The notes under the pieces were generated by a model that was given only the letters and a program-made list of their open reading frames with translations, had not been told where the DNA came from and ran no database searches. 64,000 bases of DNA from an uncultured Serinicoccus sp. GTDB taxonomy: Bacteria > Actinomycetota > Actinomycetes > Actinomycetales > Dermatophilaceae. The translations under genes and the position numbers were made by a program. The DNA is taken from the NCBI RefSeq assembly GCF_947500995.1, contig NZ_CANMUA010000001.1, positions 372,001 to 436,000 of the forward strand, written 5' to 3'. Of the stretch, positions 20,696 to 38,509 are shown in pieces (position 1 is the stretch's first letter; the number at the start of each line of letters is the position of its first letter).

Positions 20696-21652
20696 TCAGC
20701 CCTTGTTCTGCTGCACCTTGTCGGCCGCCTGCGGCAGGATCGTGAAGAGGTCGCCGACCACGCCGAAGTCGACGAGCTCGAAGATGGGCGCCTCGGCGTC
20801 CTTGTTGACCGCGACGATCGTCTTGGAGGTCTGCATGCCGGCGCGGTGCTGGATCGCGCCGGAGATGCCGGCCGCGACGTAGAGCTGCGGGCTCACCGAG
20901 ACACCGGTCTGGCCGACCTGATGGGAGTGCGGGTACCACCCGGCGTCCACGGCCGCGCGCGAGGCGCCCACGGCCGCACCGAGCGCGTCGGCGAAGGCCT
21001 CGACCGGGCCGAAGTCGCCGCCCGTGCCGCGCCCGCCCGACACCACGATGGCGGCCTCGGTGAGCGAGGGGCGGCCGGACTTCTCCTTGGCCGTGCGCGA
21101 GGTCACCCGCGCCGCCCGGGCGACGTCGGAGACCTCGGTGGTCACGGTCTCCTCGGTCGGGCTGGCCGCCGACTCCTCGGCGGGGATGCTGTTGGGCTTG
21201 ACGGTGATGATGGGGGTGCCGGTGCCCACCTGCGCGGCGACGGTGTAGCTGCCGGCGAAGACGGACTTGGTCACGCGCAGGCCGGCGTCGCCAGTCGCGA
21301 CGTCGACGGCGTCGGTGATGAGGCCCGACCCGGTCTTGATCGCCAGCCGGCCGGCGACCTCCTTGGCGTCGTTGGTGGAGGCGACGAGGACAGCGGCGGG
21401 CGAGGTGCGCGCGACCAGGTCGGCCAGCAGCTCGGCCACGGGGGCGACGAGGTGGTCGGTGTAGACCGCGTCGTCCGCGACGTAGACCTTCGCCGCGCCG
21501 TAGCGGGCCAGCGTCTCCTTCGCCGCGGCATACCCCTGACCGACGAAGACGGCCGACGGCTCGCCGAGGCGGCGCGCCACGGTGAGCATCTCGGCGGTGG
21601 TCTTGCGGACGTCACCGTCGACGTGGTCGACCAGGACGAGGACTTCACTCAT
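20696..21652 (-). CDS. etfA: Electron transfer flavoprotein alpha subunit
   Basis: The 318-residue FAD-binding subunit (FixB). It passes electrons from acyl-CoA dehydrogenases to ETF:quinone oxidoreductase. The N-terminal domain starts with [14 protein letters not shown]. The FAD domain shows SGGRGTGG, the [18 protein letters not shown] segment and [10 protein letters not shown], with the final VGDLFTILP. It is the second gene of an etfBA operon, 35 bp after etfB. Fatty-acid oxidation genes elsewhere in the window (enoyl-CoA hydratase, thiolase, hydroxyacyl-CoA dehydrogenase) could supply its substrates. Confidence 0.96.
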   Translation of the reverse strand: MSEVLVLVDHVDGDVRKTTAEMLTVARRLGEPSAVFVGQGYAAAKETLARYGAAKVYVADDAVYTDHLVAPVAELLADLVARTSPAAVLVASTNDAKEVAGRLAIKTGSGLITDAVDVATGDAGLRVTKSVFAGSYTVAAQVGTGTPIITVKPNSIPAEESAASPTEETVTTEVSDVARAARVTSRTAKEKSGRPSLTEAAIVVSGGRGTGGDFGPVEAFADALGAAVGASRAAVDAGWYPHSHQVGQTGVSVSPQLYVAAGISGAIQHRAGMQTSKTIVAVNKDAEAPIFELVDFGVVGDLFTILPQAADKVQQNKG

Positions 21653-21687
21653 GTCTGCAGGCTCCTTGGTATGTCGTGTCGGCCGGG

Positions 21688-22467
21688 TCAGGCGAGCCGG
21701 CGCGCGGCCAGGAAGTCGGCGAGCGCCTCGCCACCCTGGCCCTCGTCGGTGACGACCTCGCCGGCCTCGCGCGGCGGGCGGGCCTGCGTCTCCTCGACGC
21801 GCGCCCAGGCCGCGTCCAGGCCGACCTGGGAGGGGTCGACGCCGAGGTCGGCCAGGCTCCAGGTCTGCACGGGCTTCTTCTTGGCCGCCATGATCCCCTT
21901 GAACGAGGGGTAGCGCGGCTCGTTGATCTGGTCGGTCACCGACACGACGGCCGGCAGGTCGGCCTCGACGGTCTCGGAGAAGGACTCGTTGTCGCGGCGG
22001 ATGCGCACGTGGCCGCCCTCGACGGTGAGCTCGGAGGCGAAGGTCACCTGGGGCAGGCCGAGCCGCTCGGCGAGCATGGCCGGCACGACCGACATCACCC
22101 CGTCGGTGGAGGCCAGCCCGGTGAGGACGAGGTCGACCTCACCGCACTTCTTCACCGCCTCGGCCAGCACGAGCGAGGTCGCCACGGCATCGGAGCCGGC
22201 GATGGCCTCGTCCAGCACGTGGACCCCCTGGTGGGCCCCCATCTGCAGGCTCTTCTTGATCGCGGTCGCGGCGTCCTCGGGGCCCATGGTGAGCACCGTC
22301 ACCTCGCCCTCGCCCGCCTCGACGATCTTCAGCGCCTCCTCGACGGCATACTCGTCCAGCTCGGAGAGCAGGCCGTCCACCCCCTCGCGGTCGGTGGTGC
22401 GGTCGGACTCGAAACCGCGCTCGCCCTGGGCGTCCGGCACGTACTTCACACAGACGACGATGTTCAC
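21688..22467 (-). CDS. etfB: Electron transfer flavoprotein beta subunit
   Basis: The 259-residue AMP-binding partner of EtfA (FixA). MNIVVCVKYVPDAQ opens the protein. The AMP-binding loop region VDLVLTGLASTDG and the recognition-loop segment near residues 190-200 are conserved. First gene of the operon. Its 5' region carries an inverted repeat at 22516-22533 that could be an operator. Standard length. Confidence 0.96.
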   Translation of the reverse strand: MNIVVCVKYVPDAQGERGFESDRTTDREGVDGLLSELDEYAVEEALKIVEAGEGEVTVLTMGPEDAATAIKKSLQMGAHQGVHVLDEAIAGSDAVATSLVLAEAVKKCGEVDLVLTGLASTDGVMSVVPAMLAERLGLPQVTFASELTVEGGHVRIRRDNESFSETVEADLPAVVSVTDQINEPRYPSFKGIMAAKKKPVQTWSLADLGVDPSQVGLDAAWARVEETQARPPREAGEVVTDEGQGGEALADFLAARRLA

Positions 22468-22515
22468 TGCTCACGTCCTCGTGGTTGTGGGTGGGTCGTT
22501 GGCCCCATCTTGACA

Positions 22516-22533
22516 CTTGACGCTCGCGTCAAG
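22516..22533. promoter_or_regulatory. Inverted repeat, candidate operator upstream of etfBA
   Basis: CTTGACG and CGTCAAG flank a 4-nt centre about 50 bp before the etfB start. A further TTGACA-like half lies immediately beside it (22510-22515). The arrangement looks like a site for a TetR-type dimer and also overlaps a plausible -35 element. The regulator is not in the window. Confidence 0.5.
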
Positions 22534-22575
22534 CCAACCGGGAGGGTATGCCGTCGGCCCAGCGACGGGACCGGG

Positions 22576-23313
22576 TCAGCCGAAGAGGCTGGGGACCCAG
22601 CCCATCAGCACCAGGAACACCAGGAGTACCGGGTAGAGGAGCGCGAGGGTCCAGCGCCGCCGGGCGGCCCCGGGGGCCGCGGCCTCGCCCGGCGCCCGGA
22701 GAGCGCCGTCGCGGAACGTGCGGTAGGCGATGACGCTGGAGGCCAGGAGCGCCGCCAGGCCCACCAGCGTCGGCCCGAGCACCGGGAGGGTGAAGAGCTC
22801 CTCGGGCCACAGCAGCTGGACCGCGACGAACCCGCCGATCATGAGGATGGGCGCCACCACGACGACCCGGCGCCTCCCGACGAGCACCCGCAGCGTGGCC
22901 TCCGGCGCGGCCAGCAGCAACGTCGTCAGGAGTCCGAGCAGGGCGGCCGAGCCGAGGTCGCCGCCGGTCACCGTCAGCCCGTCGCCGCGGAGCCAGCCGG
23001 TGAGCGCCCACGCGGTGAGCATCAGGCCGGCCAGCCCCAGGCAGATGTGCGCCACGTCGGTCCGGCGCAGACCGGTCTCGCGGTCGGCACCGACCGGCAG
23101 CTCCCGCGCGTAGGCCACCGGGTCGCCGAAGACCTCCTGGGCGCTCTCCCCGGACTCGCGGACGTGGCTCTCGACCGTCACCACGTCGTCGCCCAGCCGG
23201 TCCGGCCGCACACCGAGGAGGTTCCGCTCCAGCAGGAAGGCGTCCAGCCACCGCCGCTCCACCGTCGGCGCCAGGTGGCGCGGGTCCATGGCCTCGTCGG
23301 CGGTCCTCGTCAT
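22576..23313 (-). CDS. HAAS-domain membrane protein partnered with PadR
   Basis: A 245-residue protein. The N-terminal 90 residues are helical and soluble (VERRWLDAFLLERNLLGV, ESAQEVFGDPVAYARELP), the pattern of the HAAS domain often found with PadR regulators. About six hydrophobic segments follow to a membrane-embedded C terminus (LLVFLVLMGWVPSLFG). The ATG overlaps the padR stop (ATGA), so both are made together. The likely role is a membrane sensor or effector controlled by PadR; no enzymatic motif seen. Confidence 0.72.
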   Translation of the reverse strand: MTRTADEAMDPRHLAPTVERRWLDAFLLERNLLGVRPDRLGDDVVTVESHVRESGESAQEVFGDPVAYARELPVGADRETGLRRTDVAHICLGLAGLMLTAWALTGWLRGDGLTVTGGDLGSAALLGLLTTLLLAAPEATLRVLVGRRRVVVVAPILMIGGFVAVQLLWPEELFTLPVLGPTLVGLAALLASSVIAYRTFRDGALRAPGEAAAPGAARRRWTLALLYPVLLVFLVLMGWVPSLFG

Positions 23314-23666
23314 CGCACGCTCCTAGCGTCGGCCGGCGCACCCTCGGTGAGTCGGCGGGTGGTGGTGGTGAAGGCGGCCCAGCGGTCGGCCTGCTCGTCG
23401 GCGTGCCGCCGCCCCTGGGGGGTGAGGGCGTAGAACTTGCGCCCGGGTCCGCCCTCCCCCGGGCGCCACTCGACCTCGACGTGGCCGGCCTCCTCCAGCC
23501 GCCCGAGGAGCGGGTAGAGGGTGCCGCCCTTGACGGTGCCCAGGCCGGCCTGCGCCAACCGCTGGGTGATCGCGTAGCCGTAGCTGGGCCCCTCGAGCAG
23601 GACCCGGAGCACGCATACCCCCAGCACGCCGCGCAGCCACTCGCTGGGCCACTCGTCCGCCGTCAT
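23310..23666 (-). CDS. PadR family transcriptional regulator
   Basis: A 118-residue winged-helix repressor. The core includes LLEGPSYGYAITQRL and the recognition and wing region KGGTLYPLLGRLEEAGHVEVEW, closely matching the PadR family, with a short C-terminal dimerisation helix. First gene of a two-gene operon with the HAAS membrane protein. The promoter contains a TGACTA/TAGTCA inverted repeat around its -10 element, which suggests autoregulation. Confidence 0.93.
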   Translation of the reverse strand: MTADEWPSEWLRGVLGVCVLRVLLEGPSYGYAITQRLAQAGLGTVKGGTLYPLLGRLEEAGHVEVEWRPGEGGPGRKFYALTPQGRRHADEQADRWAAFTTTTRRLTEGAPADARSVR

Positions 23667-23702
23667 GACTAAATCGTATGCCTAACTAGTCAGGCACGTC
23701 AA
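23666..23702 (-). promoter_or_regulatory. padR promoter with overlapping inverted-repeat operator
   Basis: On the minus strand TTGACG (23702-23697) is followed by 18 bp, TACGAT (23678-23673), 6 nt and the padR ATG. TGACTA (23666-23671) and TAGTCA (23687-23692) form an inverted repeat spanning the -10 element. The region is unusually AT-rich for this window. Confidence 0.65.
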
Positions 23703-23725
23703 CTAGAGCGGGTGCCAGACGAGCG

Positions 23726-23850
23726 GGAACCCACCACAGGCGACGCCCGGTGGGGTCAGGGGCCACCGAGCGCCGTGAGTGGTTGCTCCTAGACCGACCA
23801 AGCGCCGGGTGTGGTTGCGCCAGCAACCACACCCGGCGCTCGGTCGGCGA
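23726..23850. repeat. Intergenic copies of the 32-bp repeat family with a long hairpin
   Basis: Two direct copies of a 32-bp unit (GCGCCG cores at 23770 and 23802) are followed by an inverted copy, and a more diverged inverted copy lies at 23726-23758. Segments 23795-23818 and 23823-23846 pair over 24 bp with one mismatch around a GCCA loop. This lies about 25 bp after the end of the minus-strand enoyl-CoA hydratase gene, so it may act as its terminator. The rest of the gap holds only the padR promoter. Confidence 0.75.
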
Positions 23851-23872
23851 GGAGAGCGACAGGGACGAGGGG

Positions 23873-24673
23873 TCAGCGGCCGGTGAACTCCGCCTTGCCG
23901 GGCCCCTGCTCGACGAAGGAGCGCATGCCGATCTCCCGGTCCTGCGTGGCGAAGACGCCGGCGAACTGCATGGCCTCGATGGCCAGGCCGGTCTCGAGGT
24001 CGCCGTCCAGACCACGGTCGATGGCCTCCTTGGCGGCCCGCAGCGCGAGGCTCGGGCCACCGACGTACCCGCGCACCATCTCCAGGGCCGTGGCGTGCGC
24101 CTGACCGGGGTCGCACACCCGGTCGACCAGGCCCATCTCGATCGCCTCGGCGGCATCGACCATGCGGCCGGTGAAGACGAGGTCCTTGGCCCGGGCCGGT
24201 CCGACGAGCCGGGCGAGCCGCTGGCTCCCTCCCGCGCCGGGGATGACGCCGAGCAGGATCTCCGGCTGCCCGAGCCGGGCGTCCGAGGCGGCGACGCGGA
24301 AGTCGGCGCAGAGCGCGAGCTCGTTGCCGGCGCCGAGGGCATACCCCTCGATCGCGGCGACCACCGGCTTGGGGATGCGCGCGACGGCGGAGAAGCACTC
24401 CTGGATGACCGGGGCGCGCCGGACCATGTCCGGGTAGGACATGTCCTGCATCTCCTTGATGTCGGCGCCGGCGGCGAAGACCTTCTCGCCGCCGTAGAGC
24501 ACGACGGCCGCGACCTCCTCGTCGTCGCCGACCAGGCGCGCCGCCTCGCCGAGGGCGTCCTGCACCTCGATCGACAGCGGGTTCATGCTCGGCCGGTCGA
24601 TGCGGACGGTGGCGACGCCGTCCTCGACCTCGACGCGGACGAGGTCGCTCGCCGTGGCGAGGGTGCGGCTCAC
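23873..24673 (-). CDS. Enoyl-CoA hydratase/isomerase family protein
   Basis: A 266-residue crotonase-fold enzyme, probably hydrating trans-2-enoyl-CoA in beta-oxidation. The oxyanion-hole region is FAAGADIKEM and the second is EGYALGAGNELALCADFR. The catalytic Glu pair matches E in GAGNELAL and in GQPEILLGVIPGAGG. The start is a GTG at 24673, overlapping the upstream YbjN gene stop (GTGA). The longer open frame upstream is antisense-like and not protein of this family. Confidence 0.92.
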   Translation of the reverse strand: MSRTLATASDLVRVEVEDGVATVRIDRPSMNPLSIEVQDALGEAARLVGDDEEVAAVVLYGGEKVFAAGADIKEMQDMSYPDMVRRAPVIQECFSAVARIPKPVVAAIEGYALGAGNELALCADFRVAASDARLGQPEILLGVIPGAGGSQRLARLVGPARAKDLVFTGRMVDAAEAIEMGLVDRVCDPGQAHATALEMVRGYVGGPSLALRAAKEAIDRGLDGDLETGLAIEAMQFAGVFATQDREIGMRSFVEQGPGKAEFTGR

Positions 24674-25269
24674 GCCTGGTCTCCCGGCGCACCGCCCCCG
24701 TCGGCGTTCCCGTCGGCGTTCCCGTCGCCGGGGGCCTGCTGGCCCCGGGAGCCGACGCTCAGCCACGGGCCGACCTCGGTCCCCTCGGGGGCGCCCTCGG
24801 GGAGGTCGGGCTCCTCGCCGCGCTCGACCTGCGCCTTGGCGATGACGTTGCGGTGCCAGAGCTGCAGCGCCTGCAGCAGCAGGCCGGTGGCGATCTGGAC
24901 CTTGGGCTTGGGCGGCTCGGAGCGGGCGATGATCTGCTCGACCGCCAGCACGAGGTTGCCGCTGGCGATGCCGGCCTTGACGAGGTTGACCCCCAGCGTC
25001 ACGTCGTTGCACCCGTTGAGCCGGGTGAAGAGCTCCTCGGGGACGCTGCTGGCGATCTGCCACTGGCCGTAGATGCGCATGATGTCGAACTGCTCGCCCT
25101 CGATGACCTTGACGAACAGCTTCTGCCCCTGCACCTCGAAGGCGACGTCGCCGGCCTTGTCCAGGTTGGGCGACATCTGCAGGTCCTGCAGCGCGTCGAG
25201 GACGCGACCGGTCAGCGGGTGCTCCTGCGGGGGCGGCGGGAAGTTGGGCAGCGAGGTCGGATCACTCAT
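24670..25269 (-). CDS. YbjN domain-containing protein
   Basis: A 199-residue cytoplasmic protein with a central YbjN-type alpha/beta fold (about residues 20-120; FEVQGQKLFVKVIEGEQFDI, MRIYGQWQI). The C-terminal tail is acidic and low-complexity with a short GNAD repeat. YbjN proteins resemble secretion-chaperone folds and have no settled activity. The gene is divergent from glgX and overlaps the downstream hydratase gene. Both TACGTT and a GGAG lie within 12 nt of the ATG. Confidence 0.82.
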   Translation of the reverse strand: MSDPTSLPNFPPPPQEHPLTGRVLDALQDLQMSPNLDKAGDVAFEVQGQKLFVKVIEGEQFDIMRIYGQWQIASSVPEELFTRLNGCNDVTLGVNLVKAGIASGNLVLAVEQIIARSEPPKPKVQIATGLLLQALQLWHRNVIAKAQVERGEEPDLPEGAPEGTEVGPWLSVGSRGQQAPGDGNADGNADGGGAPGDQA

Positions 25270-25275
25270 GGCTCC

Positions 25276-25281
25276 AACGTA
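25276..25281 (-). promoter_or_regulatory. -10 element of the ybjN-like/hydratase operon
   Basis: TACGTT on the minus strand, 6 nt before the ATG at 25269. Confidence 0.5.
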
Positions 25282-25325
25282 ACGGCTCGGCCCAGGTCCT
25301 GCGCAGCCCCGCCCGCCGGTGGCCC

Positions 25326-25331
25326 TACGCT
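25326..25331 (+). promoter_or_regulatory. -10 element of glgX
   Basis: TACGCT, 8 nt before the GTG at 25340. Together with the element at 25276-25281 it makes the 70-bp gap a divergent promoter. Confidence 0.5.
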
Positions 25332-25339
25332 GGGCCACC

Positions 25340-27538
25340 GTGCCCCCTCCCTCCCGGCCCCGCCGCAGCCTCGACCGCCCGCCGCCGCTGGGCGTGACGA
25401 CCACGGCGGAGGGCCCCGAGATCGCCGTGCTGGCGCGGCACGCCACCGCCGTCGAGCTCTGCCTGTCCACCCCCACCGGCGAGCGCCGGGTCCCGCTGAC
25501 CCGCTCCGCCCACGGGATCTGGTGGGACCTCGTGCCCGAGCTGGTGCCGGGGACGCGCTACGGCCTGCGGGTGCACGGTCCCTGGGCGCCCGACCAGGGC
25601 CACCGGCACAACCACGACAAGCTGCTGCTCGACCCCTACGCCGGAGCCGTCGAGGGGGAGGTGACCTGGCGGCCGGAGGTCTACGGGCACGTCGCCGGCG
25701 ACCACGGCTGGACCGACCCGGAGGCCCGCGACGACCGGGACTCGGCCCCGTTCGTGCCCCGCTCGGTGGTCGTCGACCACGGCACCTTCGACTGGGGCGG
25801 GGACGTCCGGCCCCAGGTGCCCTGGACCGACACGGTGCTCTACGAGGCGCACGTGCGCGGCCTGACCCGGCTGCACCCGGAGGTCCCGCCGGAGCAGCGG
25901 GGCACCTACGCGGCGCTCGGCCACCCCGCGGTGGTCGAGCACCTGACGAGCCTGGGGGTGACGACCCTCCAGCTGCTCCCCGTGCACGCCTTCACCTCCG
26001 AGCCCTCGCTGGTCCGGCGCGGCCTGACGAACTACTGGGGCTACAACTCCCTCGGCTTCTTCGCCCCGCACGCCCCCTACGCCGCCGCCCGCGACCCCCA
26101 GGGCGTCGTCGACGAGGTGAAGGGGGCCGTCCGCGCCCTGCACGGGGCGGGCATCGAGGTGGTCCTCGACGTCGTCTACAACCACACGGCCGAGCAGTCC
26201 TCCTGGGACGGCCCGACCCTCGGCCCGCGCGGCCTGGACAACCGCACCTACTACCGCCTCGACGACCGCGGGCGCGACATCGACGTCACCGGCTGCGGCA
26301 ACACCCTGGACCTGCGGGACCCGCAGGTGGCGCGGCTGGTCCTGGACTCGCTGCGGCACTGGGTCCAGGAGTTCCACGTCGACGGCTTCCGGTTCGACCT
26401 CGCCCCCGCGCTGGCGCGCGGACGCGACGACGCCTACGACCGCGAGCACGCCTTCCACGTGGCGCTCGAGACCGACCCGGTCCTCTCGCGGGTCAAGCTC
26501 GTCGCGGAGCCGTGGGACGTCGGGGTGCACGGGTGGCGGACCGGGCAGTTCCCCGCCGTCTTCGCCGAGTGGAACGACCGGTTCCGCGACACGGCCCGCA
26601 CCTTCTGGCTGGCCGACGTCGGCCGCCGCCTGCACGGGCACGGCGGCCACGGGGTGCGCGAGCTCGCGACCCGCCTGGCCGGCTCGGCCGACCTCTTCGG
26701 GCACGGCGGCCGGGGCCCCCTCGCCTCGGTCAACCTGGTCACCGCCCACGACGGCTTCACGCTGGCCGACCTCACGGCATACGAGCACAAGCACAACCAC
26801 GCCAACGGCGAGGACAACCGGGACGGCCACGGGGACAACCGGTCGTGGAACCACGGGGTCGAGGGGCCGACCGACGACCCCGAGGTGCTGGCCCGCCGCC
26901 GGCGCTCGGTCCGCAACCTGCTCGGGACCCTGCTGCTCGCCCCCGGGGTCCCGATGCTCGTGGCCGGTGACGAGGCGGGGCGCACCCAGCAGGGCAACAA
27001 CAACGCCTACTGCCAGGACTCCGAGCTGACCTGGCTGGACTGGGACCTCGAGGAGTGGCAGTCCGCGCTGCTGGCGGACACCCGGTCGCTGCTGGCCCTG
27101 CGCCGCGACCTCCCGCTGCTGCGCACGACCGACTTCCCGACCTTCGACGCCCTCCCCGGCCGCACGCGGTTGCGCTGGTTCGCCGAGGACGGCCACGTCC
27201 TGGGCGAGCACCAGTGGAACGACCCGCACCGCAGCACGCTCACGGCCCTCTTCGACACCCTGCACCACGACACCCCGGACGACGGTCGCCGCGCCGTCGC
27301 GGTGCTCCTGCACGCAGGCACCGCGCCGACCTCCCTGCGGCTGCCGGAGGTCGAGGACGTCCGGTCCTGGAACGTGCGCTTCACCAGCGGGAGCGCGGTG
27401 CCGGCAGGGTCGCGGGTGGACCCCGGCGGTGCGGTCGAGGTCGGGCCGACGAGCCTCACCGTGCTCACCGCGGCGCTCGGCGAGGCGGGCGACGGGGACC
27501 CGGCGACGCGCGTGGTTTCCGACGCGGAAGCCCGGTAG
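25340..27538 (+). CDS. glgX: Glycogen debranching enzyme GlgX
   Basis: A 732-residue GH13 isoamylase-type enzyme that cuts alpha-1,6 branches in glycogen. The N-terminal CBM48-like domain (about 1-125) starts from RPPPLGVTTTAEG. The (beta/alpha)8 domain holds VVLDVVYNHTAE, nucleophile Asp353 (GFRFDLAPALARG), acid Glu390 (LVAEPWD) and Asp471 (TAHDGF). NYWGYNSLGFFAPH is typical of GlgX. Position 25340 is taken as start because an upstream ATG lies within the promoter. It leads the glycogen locus; glgE begins 10 bp after its stop. Confidence 0.95.
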   Translation: MPPPSRPRRSLDRPPPLGVTTTAEGPEIAVLARHATAVELCLSTPTGERRVPLTRSAHGIWWDLVPELVPGTRYGLRVHGPWAPDQGHRHNHDKLLLDPYAGAVEGEVTWRPEVYGHVAGDHGWTDPEARDDRDSAPFVPRSVVVDHGTFDWGGDVRPQVPWTDTVLYEAHVRGLTRLHPEVPPEQRGTYAALGHPAVVEHLTSLGVTTLQLLPVHAFTSEPSLVRRGLTNYWGYNSLGFFAPHAPYAAARDPQGVVDEVKGAVRALHGAGIEVVLDVVYNHTAEQSSWDGPTLGPRGLDNRTYYRLDDRGRDIDVTGCGNTLDLRDPQVARLVLDSLRHWVQEFHVDGFRFDLAPALARGRDDAYDREHAFHVALETDPVLSRVKLVAEPWDVGVHGWRTGQFPAVFAEWNDRFRDTARTFWLADVGRRLHGHGGHGVRELATRLAGSADLFGHGGRGPLASVNLVTAHDGFTLADLTAYEHKHNHANGEDNRDGHGDNRSWNHGVEGPTDDPEVLARRRRSVRNLLGTLLLAPGVPMLVAGDEAGRTQQGNNNAYCQDSELTWLDWDLEEWQSALLADTRSLLALRRDLPLLRTTDFPTFDALPGRTRLRWFAEDGHVLGEHQWNDPHRSTLTALFDTLHHDTPDDGRRAVAVLLHAGTAPTSLRLPEVEDVRSWNVRFTSGSAVPAGSRVDPGGAVEVGPTSLTVLTAALGEAGDGDPATRVVSDAEAR

Positions 27539-27541
27539 GTT
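27536..27541 (+). promoter_or_regulatory. -10 element of glgE overlapping the glgX stop codon
   Basis: TAGGTT, whose first three bases are the glgX stop codon, followed by 7 nt and the glgE GTG. It would allow glgE-treS-mak to be transcribed separately from glgX. Confidence 0.5.
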
Positions 27542-27548
27542 GGTGCGG

Positions 27549-29639
<2,091 letters not shown>

Positions 29640-29650
29640 GAAGGAGCACG

Positions 29651-37353
<7,703 letters not shown>

Positions 37354-37360
37354 TGACTGA

Positions 37361-37398
37361 CCTCTCCCGCACCGGACGCGCGTCCGGTGCGGGAGAGG
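37361..37398. terminator. Bidirectional hairpin terminator
   Basis: CCTCTCCCGCACCGGACG and its exact 18-nt reverse complement are separated by CG, 7 bp after the fusion gene stop and 37 bp after the end of the convergent ybbN-like gene. No T-tract. Confidence 0.75.
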
Positions 37399-37434
37399 GT
37401 CCTCAGGGGTAGAGCGCGGTCACGGGCAGGGAAG

Positions 37435-38457
37435 TCAGTAGAGGGCGCTCATGAGGGCCTGGCGGGCCTTGGCGACGCGGGGGTCCTGGGCGCCGACGAC
37501 CTCGAAGAGCCCCAGCAGGTGGGTGCGGGCCCGGTCGCGGTCCTCCCCGGCGGTGCGGCGCACGGTCTCGACGAGCCGGCCGAAGCCGTCCTCCACGTGC
37601 CCGCCGACGAGGTCCACGTCGGCCGCATCCATCTGCGCCTGCACGTCGTCGGGCCGGTCGGCGGCAGCCTGCCGGACGGCGGCGAGGTCCATCCCGGAGG
37701 TGCGCTCCAGCAGCCTGACCTGCCCGAGGCCGAGACGGGCCAGCTCGTCGGAGGAGTCCTGGGCCAGCGCCTGCTCGTAGGCCGTGATCGCCGCGGCCCA
37801 GTCCCCGCGGTCGATCGCGTCGTAGGCCTCCTGGTGCAGCGGCGGCAGCTCGGCAGCCCCCTCGTCCTGCCCGTCGGCCTCGTCGCCCTGCTCCCCGGTG
37901 CCGTCGTCCTCGCCGACCTCGACCCGACCGGTCACGGCGTTCTGCACCGCCGCCTCGAGGAACTTCTCCAGCAGCTGGTCGACCTGCTCCATCGGCTGCA
38001 CGCCGAGGTAGAACGGCATGGGCTGACCGCTGAGCAGGCCCATGACGACCGGCAGGGAGGAGACCTGTCCGAAGACCTGCTGCAGCACGGGGGTGAGGGC
38101 CTGCAGGATGCCCGGGCTGCCGGCGACGTCGACCCCGGCCACCTGGAAGCGACCCCCCATGGTGCGGGCCCGCTCAGCCAGGTCGCGCAGGTGGGTGAGC
38201 GACTCCGGCAGCTGCGGCGTCCACAGCACCAGCACGACGGGCGTGGTGAGGCTGGCGTTGACGACCGACTCGAAGGTGTCGTCGCTCACCTGGACGAGCG
38301 CACCGCTGCGGCCGGGGACACCGCCCGCGGGTGCCCCCGCGGGCGCACCACCGGGCTGCTGCCCGGCAGCCGCGGTCGGGGCACCGGGACGGGAGGACAG
38401 CGCGGAGAGGTCGACGGCACCGCGCAGGGCGGCGGAGGAGAAGGGCTGCTGGCTCAT
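37435..38457 (-). CDS. YbbN/CnoX-like co-chaperone: thioredoxin fold without CXXC, plus TPR
   Basis: A 340-residue cytoplasmic protein. After a 50-residue Ala/Gly/Pro-rich leader comes a thioredoxin-like domain (about 55-165). The usual WCGPC segment is LWTPQLPESLTH here, so both catalytic cysteines are missing and no disulphide reductase activity is expected. TPR-like helices follow (about 205-340; AYDAIDRGDWAAAITAYEQAL). E. coli CnoX/YbbN holds unfolded clients and passes them to chaperones; a similar holdase role is inferred. TACCCT lies 6 nt before the ATG, inside a GTATGCC motif. Confidence 0.85.
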   Translation of the reverse strand: MSQQPFSSAALRGAVDLSALSSRPGAPTAAAGQQPGGAPAGAPAGGVPGRSGALVQVSDDTFESVVNASLTTPVVLVLWTPQLPESLTHLRDLAERARTMGGRFQVAGVDVAGSPGILQALTPVLQQVFGQVSSLPVVMGLLSGQPMPFYLGVQPMEQVDQLLEKFLEAAVQNAVTGRVEVGEDDGTGEQGDEADGQDEGAAELPPLHQEAYDAIDRGDWAAAITAYEQALAQDSSDELARLGLGQVRLLERTSGMDLAAVRQAAADRPDDVQAQMDAADVDLVGGHVEDGFGRLVETVRRTAGEDRDRARTHLLGLFEVVGAQDPRVAKARQALMSALY

Positions 38458-38463
38458 GTCTCC

Positions 38464-38469
38464 AGGGTA
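38464..38469 (-). promoter_or_regulatory. -10 element of the ybbN-like gene
   Basis: TACCCT on the minus strand with 6 nt to the ATG; it overlaps the GTATGCC occurrence at 38466-38473. Confidence 0.5.
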
Positions 38470-38509
38470 TGCCGTGGGCGCCCGGGCCCCGAACGCCCCG
38501 GGGCCGACC

